Shown piece after piece: positions 56,643 through 64,000 of a stretch of DNA of 64,000 nt. Under the pieces are notes generated by a model. That model ran no database searches and was not told where the DNA came from. It saw nothing but the letters and a program-made list of their open reading frames with translations. Source of the stretch: Enterocloster hominis (ex Liu et al. 2021) (lineage in GTDB: Bacteria; Bacillota; Clostridia; Lachnospirales; Lachnospiraceae). The position numbers and the translations under genes were made by a program. The stretch lies in contig JACRTJ010000022.1 of NCBI GenBank assembly GCA_014385265.1, positions 1 through 64,000 on the forward strand, in the 5' to 3' direction. The first letter of the stretch is position 1; each line of letters starts with the position of its first letter.

Positions 56643-56730
56643 ATGCACAACCTCCTGTTGTTTTTTATAAGTATATCTGATTTCCGGAGAGAATACAATG
56701 GTTCAAAGCAGGCATAGAGGAGCAGAGCTT

Positions 56731-57258
56731 ATGGACATACTGGTTTTTCTGTCGGAATTTATGGTTCCGCTGGCGGTTTTTTATATTGTGGGGTTTGGGA
56801 TACTGTCTGGCCGGCCGGTCTTTGATGATTTTTTAAAGGGGGCTTCCGAGGGGATGAAGACAGTTGCGGGCATCCTTCCCACTCTGATCGGTCTTATGGC
56901 CGCAGTGGGGATTTTAAGAGAGTCCGGTTTCCTGGAAGCCGCGGCAAAAGCTCTAAGGACCCCGGCGGGCTGGCTCCATATCCCGGTCCCTCTGGTCCCT
57001 GTGGTCCTGGTCCGCCTGGTATCCAGCTCTGCGGCCACGGGGCTGATCCTGGATATCTTTAAGGAATACGGTCCGGATTCACTGATAGGGAATATGGTGT
57101 CTATTATGATGGGATGCACGGAGACGATCTTCTATACCATGAGTGTATATTTTATGACTGCGGGGATCCGGAAGACCCGGTGGACGCTTCCGGGGGCTCT
57201 GGCAGCTACGGCCGCCGGGATCGGCGCCAGTATTGTTCTGGCGGGGAGCATGGCCTGA
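56731..57258 (+). CDS. spmB: Spore maturation protein B
   Basis: A 175-residue membrane protein of the nucleoside-recognition family that acts with SpmA in spore dehydration. Marks are FDDFLKGASEGMKTVAGILPTLIGLMAAVG (in part), SGFLEAAAKAL and the C-terminal NMVSIMMGCTETIFYTMSVYF. In most spore formers it follows spmA directly; here the two are 28.6 kb apart. GAGGAG lies upstream of ATG 56731. Confidence 0.92.
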   Translation: MDILVFLSEFMVPLAVFYIVGFGILSGRPVFDDFLKGASEGMKTVAGILPTLIGLMAAVGILRESGFLEAAAKALRTPAGWLHIPVPLVPVVLVRLVSSSAATGLILDIFKEYGPDSLIGNMVSIMMGCTETIFYTMSVYFMTAGIRKTRWTLPGALAATAAGIGASIVLAGSMA

Positions 57259-57358
57259 TCGGGGTTGTATTGGGGGACCAGTCCGTTTATAATGAGGATA
57301 AGGGAAAGAATGGCAGCCGTGGCTGCCGGAACCTAAAAAAGAAAACGGGGTGGAGCAT

Positions 57359-57919
57359 ATGGCAAAGATCAGCAGAAAAGAAATTTTTTCGATTCCCAAT
57401 CTGATGGGCTATTTTCGCATTCTCATGATACCAGTATTCAGCTGGATGTATCTTACCGCCAGTACCAGGGAGGATGTTTACCGGGCGGCGGCTGTGGTCT
57501 TTATTTCCAGTGTGACAGATCTTCTGGACGGCTGGGTGGCCCGGCGGTTTCATATGGTCACAGAGCTGGGGAAGTTCGTGGATCCTCTGGCGGATAAACT
57601 GACCCACGGAGCCCTGGCCCTCTGTCTGGCGTTCAAGTATCCTCTGATGTGGGCGCTGGCGGCGCTTCTGGCCGTGAAGGAGGGGTATATGGCAGTTATG
57701 GGACTGATCCTCTTAAAGCGGGGAAAGAAGCTGGACGGCGCAATGTGGTTCGGAAAGGTCTGTACAGCCCTGCTGTTTGTGGGAATGCTGGTATTGTTCT
57801 TGTGGTACGGAATGCCGGAGGCCGCTGCAAACGGTCTGATCCTGTTTATGATGGCAGTCATGGCGGCAGCTTTGCTCATGTATGTGCCAGTGTTCAGGAA
57901 AATGAAAAAAGAAGCATAA
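57359..57919 (+). CDS. CDP-alcohol phosphatidyltransferase (PgsA-like)
   Basis: A 186-residue membrane enzyme with the defining motif DGWVAR...G...D...D (in LLDGWVARRF and ELGKFVDPLADKL). It opens IPNLMGYFRILMIPVFSWMY, typical of PgsA, which makes phosphatidylglycerol phosphate from CDP-diacylglycerol and glycerol-3-phosphate. About five membrane segments. It may be the main PgsA or a paralogue such as a cardiolipin synthase-type enzyme. ATG 57359 follows GGGGTGGAG. Confidence 0.85.
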   Translation: MAKISRKEIFSIPNLMGYFRILMIPVFSWMYLTASTREDVYRAAAVVFISSVTDLLDGWVARRFHMVTELGKFVDPLADKLTHGALALCLAFKYPLMWALAALLAVKEGYMAVMGLILLKRGKKLDGAMWFGKVCTALLFVGMLVLFLWYGMPEAAANGLILFMMAVMAAALLMYVPVFRKMKKEA

Positions 57920-57933
57920 AAACGGAAAGAAAA

Positions 57934-57973
57934 ACGGCGGAATCTGCCATTTGCAGGGGTTCCGCCATTTTTC
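57934..57973 (+). terminator. Terminator after the phosphatidyltransferase gene
   Basis: GGCGGAA (57936-57942) and TTCCGCC (57960-57966) form a stem followed by ATTTTTC. It closes the spmB-pgsA unit. Confidence 0.8.
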
Positions 57974-58032
57974 ATCCGATCAGGGAACTTCGCTTCCCGG
58001 GGTTTCCCAAAAGGTTTTCAGTCTGCCTGGGG

Positions 58033-59007
58033 CTAATTCTGGTACAGGATCTGCTCCTTTTGTACAAGGGGATACGGAATTAACCGGGTCCCCTCCAGAT
58101 CCTCCCGGTGCATATCCACGGCAGTGATCTGATGGTTTCCGTAGGTGGTGTAATAGTAGATCCCTTTATCTCCATTACAGCAGCAGGTATACAGGGTCAT
58201 CTCAAAATTCCCGTTTCCCAGATCTGAACAGCCCTTCTGCTGATCTACGGAGCCCAGGATATGGAAGAACTGGCTGACGCTTTCTTCCTCAGAATCGCCC
58301 GATACGGAATTCAGCTTTACAAAGGCGGCACGGACGAAGCGGGACTGGGAGGATAAGTCTCCGGGAAGGCCAAGTGCGCCCATGCCCCGGCAGTAGGTTT
58401 TCAGAGAGAGCTTGTCAGAAAAACAATTCTCCGGATCCTTTGGGGACAGGTGCATATAGTTATTGAGGTTAAACATCTGCTCTGGAAACGGCGGATTATT
58501 GGTAAGGACTCCCGCCGGATTGGGATATACATGGATTCCAGAGAGAACGGATTCCACTGTTACGGCCTCATCCCGGTCAGCAAGGATCCAGTGGAGCTGG
58601 GCCAGTGGAAGGCTCTCACTGAACGGCGTATTGACCAGATTGACCTGTTCCAGAAGACGGAGGGCCTCTTTTACAGAAGCGCACTGTCCCAGGATCCAGG
58701 GAATAAATTCAAACTGGGCCACATTATCCTTTCCGTCCGCCTTTTCTCCATAGTGGGCATTTCCAACGAAATTAAGCCCCGCCATTCCCAGGCCTTTTTC
58801 ATTTACGGCCTCATAATAGAGCGGATAATCGTCAGCCACATGGGCCATGCCGATCATGGCATAGTGGGTTTCCATGGTCCCTTGAAAACGGAAGCGGAAG
58901 GGATAGTTCCTTGGAGTGATGGTCACCTGGTCGCCAAAGGAAAATTCATAATCCAGGGTCCGGCCAAAATAAAAATCTTTTGTCTTATAGGCTGCTGCTG
59001 TACACAT
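58033..59007 (-). CDS. Choloylglycine hydrolase family (bile salt hydrolase or penicillin V acylase)
   Basis: A 324-residue Ntn-hydrolase. It starts MCTAAAYKTKDFYFGRTLDYE: Cys2 becomes the N-terminal nucleophile, and Arg16 and Asp19 match the conserved catalytic Arg and Asp. GVLTNNPPF supplies the conserved Asn, and SRFVRAAF the late Arg. Members split conjugated bile acids (amide bond to glycine or taurine) or penicillin V. The gut-anaerobe setting favours a bile salt hydrolase, but substrate loops need comparison. It is likely cytosolic, with no signal peptide. Confidence 0.88.
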   Translation of the reverse strand: MCTAAAYKTKDFYFGRTLDYEFSFGDQVTITPRNYPFRFRFQGTMETHYAMIGMAHVADDYPLYYEAVNEKGLGMAGLNFVGNAHYGEKADGKDNVAQFEFIPWILGQCASVKEALRLLEQVNLVNTPFSESLPLAQLHWILADRDEAVTVESVLSGIHVYPNPAGVLTNNPPFPEQMFNLNNYMHLSPKDPENCFSDKLSLKTYCRGMGALGLPGDLSSQSRFVRAAFVKLNSVSGDSEEESVSQFFHILGSVDQQKGCSDLGNGNFEMTLYTCCCNGDKGIYYYTTYGNHQITAVDMHREDLEGTRLIPYPLVQKEQILYQN

Positions 59008-59021
59008 AAACTACCTCCGGT

Positions 59022-59516
59022 TTAAATTTTATTGCTGCGGGCACGGGTCAGCTCGATGGCCTCTTTCCCGGTCATATGCTCAATGGAAATCTCCACACAG
59101 CACAGATTGTTCCATTCGTTCTGGATCTCTTTTTCCACAAAATCCCGGTCTGCGTTGTATCGGAGGCTGAAGACCCTGGCGGCATGGAGGATCTCCTCGT
59201 CTGTTTCCAGGATCCTGGCACGTCCGAACAGGATCACGCTGCGAAAATATGTGGTAAGCTCCTCCTTTATAATGTCCTCTTTTTCAATTACGCATAAGGA
59301 CACCTTGTCATGGCTTTTTATGGAATCGTATTTGTGGCCCGACCTCGCACCATGAAAATAAATTTTCCCATTCTCGTATACATAATTGATGGGAACCGTA
59401 TAGGGATAGCCGTCGTCACCGGTCAGTCCAAGAACGCCGGTGGTGCCGGAACGCAGGATTTTTATGGTTTCATCGTTTTCCAGCTGCTGTCTGGAACGTC
59501 TCATACTGCGGAACAT
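59022..59516 (-). CDS. PPOX-type flavin-binding protein (NimA-like)
   Basis: A 164-residue split-barrel flavoprotein in the pyridoxamine 5'-phosphate oxidase superfamily. MRRSRQQLENDETIKILRSG and GVLGLTGDDGYPYTVPINYV, then IYFHGARSGHK, are typical of the Nim-related subgroup that can reduce nitro compounds. The native substrate is unknown. ATG 59516 follows AAAGGAGG; the longer frame to 59609 lacks a ribosome site. It may be co-transcribed with the hydrolase gene 14 bases downstream. Confidence 0.82.
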   Translation of the reverse strand: MFRSMRRSRQQLENDETIKILRSGTTGVLGLTGDDGYPYTVPINYVYENGKIYFHGARSGHKYDSIKSHDKVSLCVIEKEDIIKEELTTYFRSVILFGRARILETDEEILHAARVFSLRYNADRDFVEKEIQNEWNNLCCVEISIEHMTGKEAIELTRARSNKI

Positions 59517-59704
59517 AGGGAGTCCTCCTTTGGCTGATATATTATGAAAAAGGAATTTAGATAGTAGTGTTATTGTAGCAGATAGCACAACCCTATGCAA
59601 GATTTGCATGGATTATAGATGATTGACCTGTTAGTGCTGCAGATATGGATCGTAAGTATTCCTGCAAATAAAGATAGATATGTTATGGATGGAAATATGT
59701 AGAT

Positions 59705-59736
59705 TGTCCCCAGTACCTGGGAAGGAACTGGGGACA
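59705..59736. repeat. Perfect 10-bp inverted repeat, REP-like
   Basis: TGTCCCCAGT (59705-59714) and ACTGGGGACA (59727-59736) with a 12-base loop, in the gap after the serine hydrolase gene. No T tract follows on either strand. Besides this, the gap 59610-59758 holds only AT-rich sequence. Confidence 0.5.
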
Positions 59737-59758
59737 GCGGATCCGTCTATGTAAGGTT

Positions 59759-60700
59759 TTATTTTAGCTGGGGAACGATATGGTTCCATACGCAGTCAGA
59801 AATAGATCCGGAGTTAAATTCATGGGAAGTAACAGCAATACAGGCATCCTGCTCCGGTAAGACAAAAATTCTCTGTCCGGCATAACCATTTCCACAGTAT
59901 GCATTATCTCTGGAACATCTCCAGAAAAAGTATCCATATCCGGCGCATTCATCGGGATGCTGGACTTTTCCCTCGATTTTATTAGAGATCTGGCAGGCAG
60001 TGGCTTCCTCGATCCAGGAGGCAGAAACCAGCTGCTTTCCTTCCCATTGGCCTTTATTAAGGCAAAGCTGCCCAAATCTGGATAATTCTTCTGTGGAAAG
60101 ATGAAGCCCGCCGCATCCCAAGGTATATCCTTTTACAGATTCCAGCCACTGAGGATTGCGTATGCCGAGGGGAGTGAACAGACGGGGCTTTAACCAGTCC
60201 ACAAGACGTTCCCCGGTCCGTTCCTGAATGATAACGGATGCCAGATATGGGCCGAAATTATTATATTTCCAGTAGGTCCCGGGTTTATACGGAACGTCAA
60301 ATTCCAGAGCATACTGAACCCAGTCGTCATTTTCAATGGCATCCCTGACAGGCCGGTCATCAGAAGCAGAATAGCCTTGCAGAATAAAATGGTCATGTCC
60401 GGTAGCCATCATGATCATATCCCGGATCGTCATTGCCTGTAAGTTTTCGGATGGACTTTCCGGAAGCTTATCAGAAAATATCTCAGCTGGTTTTTCATCC
60501 AACCGGAGGATCCCTTCATCAATGGCAATACCGATGGCGATGCTGAGAAAACTTTTGCTGACAGAATGAATGTCCTCCCTGCGGTTTTCACGCCAGTCAA
60601 ATTTACCAATGATTTCTCCATGCTGACGGACGACCACATGGTATAGATCCAGCTTTCTTTTAATTGTATCCTGAACGAAAGATTCCAATCGCAGTTCCAT
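59759..60700 (-). CDS. Serine hydrolase, class C beta-lactamase fold
   Basis: A 313-residue penicillin-binding-protein-like hydrolase. The catalytic SxxK is in HSVSKSFL (Ser about residue 49) and the YxN motif in WKYNNFG. No signal peptide is visible, so it may act in the cytosol as an esterase or peptidase instead of a wall enzyme. ATG 60700 follows AAAGGAAG. It lies 26 bases after the peptide transporter genes and is probably in the same operon, which suggests action on imported peptides or D-amino acid compounds. Confidence 0.82.
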   Translation of the reverse strand: MELRLESFVQDTIKRKLDLYHVVVRQHGEIIGKFDWRENRREDIHSVSKSFLSIAIGIAIDEGILRLDEKPAEIFSDKLPESPSENLQAMTIRDMIMMATGHDHFILQGYSASDDRPVRDAIENDDWVQYALEFDVPYKPGTYWKYNNFGPYLASVIIQERTGERLVDWLKPRLFTPLGIRNPQWLESVKGYTLGCGGLHLSTEELSRFGQLCLNKGQWEGKQLVSASWIEEATACQISNKIEGKVQHPDECAGYGYFFWRCSRDNAYCGNGYAGQRIFVLPEQDACIAVTSHEFNSGSISDCVWNHIVPQLK

Positions 60701-60726
60701 ATTTTCTTCCTTTCTCATCTTTTGAT

Positions 60727-61683
60727 TTAGAATTCACCCACAAAATGGCAGGCAACCATATGACCATTTCCAATATCCTTTAATTCGGGTGTTTCGTGAC
60801 GGCATTTTTCCTTGCAGAAACGGCACCTTCCGGCAAAGCGGCAGCCAGGGGATGGATTGATGGGACTTGGGACATCACCTTCCAGCACAATCCGGTCCAC
60901 ATGATAATCAATCGATGGAATTGGAACTGCACTTAGCAGAGCCTGGGTATAAGGATGGGATGGGTACTTAAAAAGATCCTTGCATTCAGCTTTTTCAACA
61001 ATCTGTCCCAGATACATAACAGCGATTTCATCACTGATATGTTTTACAACACTTAGATCATGGGAAATAAACAAATAGGTGAGTCCCATCTGTTCCTGGA
61101 GCTGTTCCATCAGATTCAATACCTGCGCTTGAATAGAGACATCTAATGCGGAAACCGGTTCATCGAGAACAAGAAAGTCTGGGTTTAAGGCCAGGGCCCG
61201 CGCAATTCCAACACGCTGTCTTCTGCCGCCGTCCAGTTCATGAGGGTATGAATTGGCAAGGCGTCTGGCAAGGCCGGCAGTAGCCATGAGCTCATAAACT
61301 TTTTCTTCCATTTCTTTTTTGTTCTGATATATTTTTTGAACCTGGAGAGGCTCGGCGATACTTTCAAAAATGCTTTTTCTTCCGTCTAAAGAAGCGTAGG
61401 GATCCTGGAAAACAATCTGGAGCCTTCTCCGTGTGTGACGCATTTTTTCACGGTCGTATTTTCTGATATCGTCGTCATAAAAGAGGATTTCCCCATCTGT
61501 CGCTTCCGTAAGCCTTAAGATCAGACGGCCAACCGTTGACTTTCCGCATCCGGATTCTCCGACCAACCCCATGGTAGTACCTTTTTTAATGGAGAAATTT
61601 ACATCGTCAACAGCATGGAGCAGTCCGCGTTTGGTCGGAAAATATTTTTTCAAATGACGGACTTCCAATATATTTTCACTCAT
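60727..61683 (-). CDS. Oligopeptide ABC transporter ATP-binding protein, OppF/DppF type
   Basis: A 318-residue ATPase with Walker A GESGCGKST, Walker B LVLDEPVSALD and switch FISHDLSVV. The signature reads LDGGRRQR where LSGGQ is usual, so the second position is Asp. The C-terminal oligopeptide/dipeptide domain with SPINPSPGCRFAGRCRFC is complete. ATG 61683 follows GGAGGG. Partner ATPase is encoded just upstream. Confidence 0.92.
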   Translation of the reverse strand: MSENILEVRHLKKYFPTKRGLLHAVDDVNFSIKKGTTMGLVGESGCGKSTVGRLILRLTEATDGEILFYDDDIRKYDREKMRHTRRRLQIVFQDPYASLDGRKSIFESIAEPLQVQKIYQNKKEMEEKVYELMATAGLARRLANSYPHELDGGRRQRVGIARALALNPDFLVLDEPVSALDVSIQAQVLNLMEQLQEQMGLTYLFISHDLSVVKHISDEIAVMYLGQIVEKAECKDLFKYPSHPYTQALLSAVPIPSIDYHVDRIVLEGDVPSPINPSPGCRFAGRCRFCKEKCRHETPELKDIGNGHMVACHFVGEF

Positions 61684-61697
61684 GGTCAATCCCTCCT

Positions 61698-62666
61698 TTA
61701 TATGTGCAGACACTTGACATGGTGCCCATTTTCGATTTCCTTACTGGCGGGATTCGTTTTTGAACATTCTTCTGTCGCATATGGACAGCGGGGATGGAAA
61801 CGGCAGCCAGTTGGAAGATTTGTAGGATCAGGGGTCATCCCTTCAATGGGAATCAATGTAGTCTCTTCCTCCATCAGATTTGGAATACATGCAAACAGGC
61901 CTTTTGTATAAGGATGGGATGGACGATGGAATAATTGCTCTCTGTTTCCGTATTCTACAATTTCACCGGCGTACATAACGGCTACATAGTCACATATTTC
62001 TGCTACGATTCCCAGATCGTGGGTGATCATGATCATGGAGGTCTGGTATTTGGCCTTAAGTTTTCTCATCAGCTCCAGCACCTGCGCCTGGATCGTAACA
62101 TCCAAAGCAGTGGTGGGTTCATCTGCAATAAGAAGTCTGGGGTTACATGCCAGAGCCATGGCAATGATTACACGCTGTTTCATACCTCCGGAGAACTGAT
62201 GCGGATAATCGCCAGCCCGGTCCGCTTTAATTCCTACAAGTTCCAGCATTTCGCAGGCCTTGGTATAAGCATCCTTCTTACTTATTTTTTTATCGTGGAG
62301 CCGGATTACCTCCATAATCTGTTCTCCAACTGTGATCACAGGATTTAGAGAGGTCATGGGGTCCTGGAAAATCATGGAAATCTGTTTTCCACGGATTTTT
62401 CTCATGGATTTTTTGTTTTTTTTCAGAAGATCTTCCCCGCAGAAAATCACTTCTCCAGTTAGGATTTTTGCAGGCGGATCCGGGAGAATCTGCATGATCG
62501 CTTTAACGGTTGTAGTTTTTCCCGCTCCTGTTTCCCCCACCAGTCCCAGGGTTTTTCCTTCGGGAAGAGTAAGATTCAGATTTTCAACAGCATGGACGGT
62601 ACCGTCCACAGTCACATAGTGCACTGTAAGGTCCTTGATTTCTAAAAGGTTTGTGTGCTCATTCAT
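61698..62666 (-). CDS. Oligopeptide ABC transporter ATP-binding protein, OppD/DppD type
   Basis: A 322-residue ATPase with Walker [10 protein letters not shown], signature [15 protein letters not shown], Walker [13 protein letters not shown] and switch MITHDLGIV, plus the C-terminal [17 protein letters not shown] domain with cysteines that may bind an Fe-S cluster. GGGGGTGA precedes ATG 62666. Confidence 0.93.
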   Translation of the reverse strand: MNEHTNLLEIKDLTVHYVTVDGTVHAVENLNLTLPEGKTLGLVGETGAGKTTTVKAIMQILPDPPAKILTGEVIFCGEDLLKKNKKSMRKIRGKQISMIFQDPMTSLNPVITVGEQIMEVIRLHDKKISKKDAYTKACEMLELVGIKADRAGDYPHQFSGGMKQRVIIAMALACNPRLLIADEPTTALDVTIQAQVLELMRKLKAKYQTSMIMITHDLGIVAEICDYVAVMYAGEIVEYGNREQLFHRPSHPYTKGLFACIPNLMEEETTLIPIEGMTPDPTNLPTGCRFHPRCPYATEECSKTNPASKEIENGHHVKCLHI

Positions 62667-62679
62667 TCAGATTCACCCC

Positions 62680-63573
62680 CTAGTTTTTCAGCTTGGGATC
62701 CAGCGCATCCCGTAATCCATCACCCATTAAGTTCATGGCAAATACAGCGAACATGATAGCCATTCCAGGGAAAGCAGTCAGATGCGGCGCATCCCTTAAA
62801 AAATCCCTGCCAGTGGAGAGCATTGCGCCCCACTCTGGTGTAGGAGGTACAATTCCGAGTCCGATAAAGCTCATACTGGCACAGGAAAGAATCGCACCGC
62901 CAATTTTTAAAGTCGCCTGAACGATTAGAGGGGCAAGGCTGTTTGGAAGAATATGATGGATGATAATATGAACGTCACTGGCCCCGGCTGCACGGGAAGC
63001 GTCTACAAATTCCTGTTCCTTCAACGAAAGAAGGGATGCACGCATAATACGGCAGTAGGCAGGAACACTGGAAATTCCTATGGCGATCATTACATTCTGG
63101 AGTCCGGTTCCCAACGCTGCTACAATGGAAATATTTAGAAGAATGCTGGGAATTGCCATTAGTACGTCAGTACATCGCATAATTATATTGTCAAGTACGC
63201 CGCCATAATATCCAGCTATGGCTCCAAGGGCGCAGCCAACAATGCTGGAGAGTCCTACGGCAATCAGACCGACAGTGAGGGAAATACGGCTTCCATAGAG
63301 AATACGGCTGAAAATATCGCGTCCCAGTTCGTCGGTTCCGAACCAATGGGCAGATGACGGTGGTTTTAAACGGTTGATAATGTCCTGCTCCACGGGATCA
63401 TAGGGCGCTATGATGTCAGCAAAAATAGCGGCAAAGATCAGCAGAAGAAGCATGCACATACCGACCATGGCCTGTTTATTTCGGCAGAACCGTCTCCATA
63501 CCTCCTTGACCTGACTTCGTTTTTTGATGGAACCAGCCTCAGAGGATGATGTTAAATCCTTTGTTTTTTCCAT
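62680..63573 (-). CDS. Oligopeptide ABC transporter permease, OppC/DppC type
   Basis: A 297-residue permease with a charged N-terminal tail, a first membrane segment, the phrase PPSSAHWFGTDELGRDIFSRILYGSR (in part: HWFGTDELGRDIFSRI) and the EAA loop FVDASRAAGASDVHIIIHHI. Five to six membrane segments. GGGGGTGG precedes ATG 63573. It lies 12 bases after the OppB gene. Confidence 0.92.
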   Translation of the reverse strand: MEKTKDLTSSSEAGSIKKRSQVKEVWRRFCRNKQAMVGMCMLLLLIFAAIFADIIAPYDPVEQDIINRLKPPSSAHWFGTDELGRDIFSRILYGSRISLTVGLIAVGLSSIVGCALGAIAGYYGGVLDNIIMRCTDVLMAIPSILLNISIVAALGTGLQNVMIAIGISSVPAYCRIMRASLLSLKEQEFVDASRAAGASDVHIIIHHILPNSLAPLIVQATLKIGGAILSCASMSFIGLGIVPPTPEWGAMLSTGRDFLRDAPHLTAFPGMAIMFAVFAMNLMGDGLRDALDPKLKN

Positions 63574-63585
63574 ATTGCCACCCCC

Positions 63586-64000
63586 TTACTTGTACTGTGA
63601 ACGGATTCGTGGATCAACAAAAGCGTACAGGATATCCACGGCCAGGTTTACAAGGCTGAATGTAAGGGCTACCATAAGTACACCGCCCTGGACAACGGGA
63701 TAGTTCCTTGCCTTGATGGCATCAACCATCATCTTTCCAACGCCTGGCACTGCAAAAATGGATTCTGTCAGCACAGCACCGCCAAGAAGATGGCCAAACT
63801 GGATGCCGATGGTGGTAATAACAGGAATCAGGGCATTTTTAAGGGCATGGAAGATAATGATTTTCAGTTCCGTCTGGCCCTTGGCCTCAGCAGTTGTAAT
63901 GTAGTCCTGCCGGATGACCTCCAGCATACTGGATCGGGTCATTCTGGCGACAGCCGCTGCAGAACTGGTACCAATGGTAATCGCGGGAAGGATCATATAG
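63586..64000 (-). CDS. Oligopeptide ABC transporter permease, OppB/DppB type (5' end outside window)
   Basis: The C-terminal 137 or so residues of a permease whose start lies beyond the right edge. It has the EAA loop DYITTAEAKGQTELKIIIFH followed by LIPVITTIGIQFG, TESIFAVPGVG and the usual end VDILYAFVDPRIRSQYK. The solute-binding protein gene is probably farther upstream, outside the window. Confidence 0.9.
   Translation of the reverse strand, partial: YMILPAITIGTSSAAAVARMTRSSMLEVIRQDYITTAEAKGQTELKIIIFHALKNALIPVITTIGIQFGHLLGGAVLTESIFAVPGVGKMMVDAIKARNYPVVQGGVLMVALTFSLVNLAVDILYAFVDPRIRSQYK

Overview
This 64 kb window looks like chromosomal DNA of an anaerobic, endospore-forming, GC-rich member of the Clostridia, most likely a gut Lachnospiraceae. 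The reasons are the clostridial order fabH-acpP-fabK-fabD-fabG-fabF-accB-fabZ-accC-accDA, the sporulation genes spmA and spmB, a YaaT/RicT homologue, a bile-salt-hydrolase-type enzyme, cell-wall-anchored SpaA-type proteins and a gene block that parallels the Bacillus yaaO-tmk-holB-yaaT-trmN6-rsmI neighbourhood. I see no rRNA, tRNA, CRISPR array, intact insertion sequence or prophage.

Layout. 0.3-7.2 kb (+): a frameshifted lipoprotein, a PLP decarboxylase, a guanylate-kinase-like protein, DNA polymerase III delta prime, RicT/YaaT, a tRNA methyltransferase and RsmI. 7.2-16.7 kb (-): a SatD/DUF3307 pair (the second gene frameshifted), an aldo/keto reductase with ferredoxin tail, a GNAT acetyltransferase, an M20 amidohydrolase coupled to a PucR-type regulator, two membrane proteins (one DUF5058), an ECF S component and a metal-dependent amidohydrolase. 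17.0-27.5 kb (+): the complete type II fatty acid synthesis operon with a fused AccD-AccA and a FabT-like operator at its promoter, ending with a nitronate-monooxygenase-like flavoprotein and a strong terminator that overlaps the spmA ribosome-binding site.

28.1-56.3 kb lies between spmA and spmB, which are adjacent in most spore formers. It holds a tiny hydrophobic peptide gene opposed by a convergent promoter (possible type I toxin-antitoxin), an Opp/Nik-family ABC transporter behind a promoter-structured leader-terminator, a compact type IV pilus operon (four prepilins, prepilin peptidase, PilC, PilB), an unusual repeat/hairpin element, and a surface-protein operon that includes a 3739-residue SpaA/Cna-B-type adhesin.

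56.3-64.0 kb: an ArsC/Spx-like protein, spmB, a CDP-alcohol phosphatidyltransferase, a choloylglycine-hydrolase family enzyme, a PPOX flavoprotein, a serine hydrolase, and most of an oligopeptide ABC transporter that runs off the right end.

Two genes carry apparent single-base deletions (near 660 and near 7420). These may be real lesions or sequence errors. All family assignments rest on reading motifs by eye; no database search was possible.
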